From: JAOBAU01 sp034667465
Lineage (GTDB): Bacteria; Acidobacteriota; Thermoanaerobaculia; Gp7-AA8
Length of the DNA stretch: 64,000 bases
Assembly: GCA_034667465.1 (NCBI GenBank)
Contig: JAXDJV010000026.1
Location: 34,145 to 98,144, forward strand
Direction of reading: 5' to 3'
Shown: one piece after another, positions 63,570 to 64,000 of the stretch
Layout of the letters: every line of letters begins with the position of its first letter
How positions within the stretch are numbered: position 1 is the first letter of the stretch
The notes under the pieces: generated by a model
Told to the model about the DNA's origin: nothing
The model's database searches: none
What the model saw: the letters and a program-made list of their open reading frames with translations, nothing else
Position numbers and translations under genes: made by a program

Positions 63570-63998
63570 GTGAAACGAATCGTGCGCGTCATCTTCCTCA
63601 TCCTCCTCGCCCTCTTCGTGATGATTCAGTTCGTGCCGGTGGCGAAAACGAATCCTCCCGTAACCGGAGAAATCGTCGCGCCCGCGGACGTCAAAGCGAT
63701 TTTTCGCAAGAGCTGCTACGACTGCCATTCCAACGAAACGGTCTACCCCTGGTACAACCGAGTGGCGCCGGTGTCATGGCTGCTGGCCAGCGACGTAACC
63801 GGCGGCCGTAAGAAGCTGAACTTCAGCACCTGGCAGCAGCTGCCTCCTGATCGGCAGAACCGGAAGCGCAAGCAAATCTGGAAGGAGGTTGGATCGGGCG
63901 ACATGCCGCTGTGGTTTTACCTGCCGCTGCATCCGGCCGCCAAACTGTCGGACGCCGACAAAGCGATCGTGAAGGCGTGGAGCGAGGGAAGCCGGTAG
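63570..63998 (+). CDS. Membrane-anchored monohaem protein (haem-binding domain family)
   Basis: 142 residues. One N-terminal helix (IVRVIFLILLALFVMIQFVP) anchors it, with the rest in the periplasm. CYDCHSNETVYPWYNRVAPVS is the signature of the haem-binding domain family (PF14376), binding one c-type haem through CYDCH at about 49-53. DMPLWFYLPLHPAAKLSDAD supplies the likely distal Met. The role of the family is not established. It ends 2 nt before the window edge. Confidence 0.88.
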   Translation: MKRIVRVIFLILLALFVMIQFVPVAKTNPPVTGEIVAPADVKAIFRKSCYDCHSNETVYPWYNRVAPVSWLLASDVTGGRKKLNFSTWQQLPPDRQNRKRKQIWKEVGSGDMPLWFYLPLHPAAKLSDADKAIVKAWSEGSR

Positions 63999-64000
63999 TG

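Overview
This is a 64 kb stretch of a GC-rich, densely coded bacterial chromosome. The mixture of Crp/Fnr regulators, multihaem cytochromes, a pyruvate:ferredoxin oxidoreductase, ADP-forming acetyl-CoA synthetase and the 'GTCATCCTGAG' type intergenic repeat fits an anaerobic or facultatively anaerobic member of Acidobacteriota or a neighbouring phylum. That placement is inference; no rRNA or ribosomal protein is present to fix it.

Layout. 1-8 kb: end of a secreted beta-propeller protein, initiator tRNA-fMet with its own promoter and terminator, a large PAS hybrid histidine kinase, a decayed aldo/keto reductase, a FAD oxidoreductase plus glycosyltransferase pair, and a zinc alcohol dehydrogenase. 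8-24 kb: an Fnr-like regulator, an HTH-less cyclic-nucleotide-domain protein, pyruvate:ferredoxin oxidoreductase, an operon of two radical SAM proteins with HypC, an orphan 134-residue protein, a GNAT/ADP-forming acetyl-CoA synthetase fusion, hemA followed by a wrecked hemC/SUMT region, two small Cys-containing secreted proteins, and tyrosine phenol-lyase followed by a truncated nfnA. 24-33 kb: a divergent pair of electron-transfer operons. Leftward are an inner-membrane cytochrome b, a seven-haem ImcH/NapC-type cytochrome and small cytochromes c; rightward is mtrC-mtrA-mtrB, an outer-membrane conduit. 33-41 kb: ahbC-ahbAB-radical SAM genes for siroheme-dependent haem synthesis, and ccmE-F-(G)-H-I for cytochrome c maturation. 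41-49 kb: 2-oxoacid:ferredoxin oxidoreductase, FeoB/FeoA and VIT-type iron transport, and a second Fnr-like regulator. 49-64 kb: an unrelated surface and housekeeping region (MFS exporter, S9 peptidase, polysaccharide export ABC transporter, sugar-modifying enzymes, two glycosyltransferases, EamA transporter, haem-binding protein).

How it works together. From about 8 to 48.6 kb the genes read as one anaerobic respiration/fermentation programme. Pyruvate, other 2-oxoacids and tyrosine are oxidised, acetyl-CoA yields ATP, quinol is oxidised by the ImcH-like and cytochrome b proteins, and electrons leave through MtrCAB; the haem and iron needed come from hemA, ahb, ccm and feo. Thirteen copies of a palindrome GTGAC-N4-RTCAC lie in front of these units. 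Two Fnr-like proteins encoded here combine FNR-style cysteines with a CRP-style recognition helix that should read exactly this half-site. At most promoters a -10-like hexamer (A at position 2, T at position 6) sits 54 or 32 bp from the palindrome centre, often 6 bp before the start codon, which implies leaderless mRNAs.

The region is also unusually rich in broken genes: internally deleted cytochrome c, ccmG and nfnA, a hemC/SUMT chimera, a cytochrome b frameshifted by a 13-bp duplication, and truncated nucleotidyltransferase, aldo/keto reductase and Calx-beta genes. All assignments were made by reading the sequence, without database searches.
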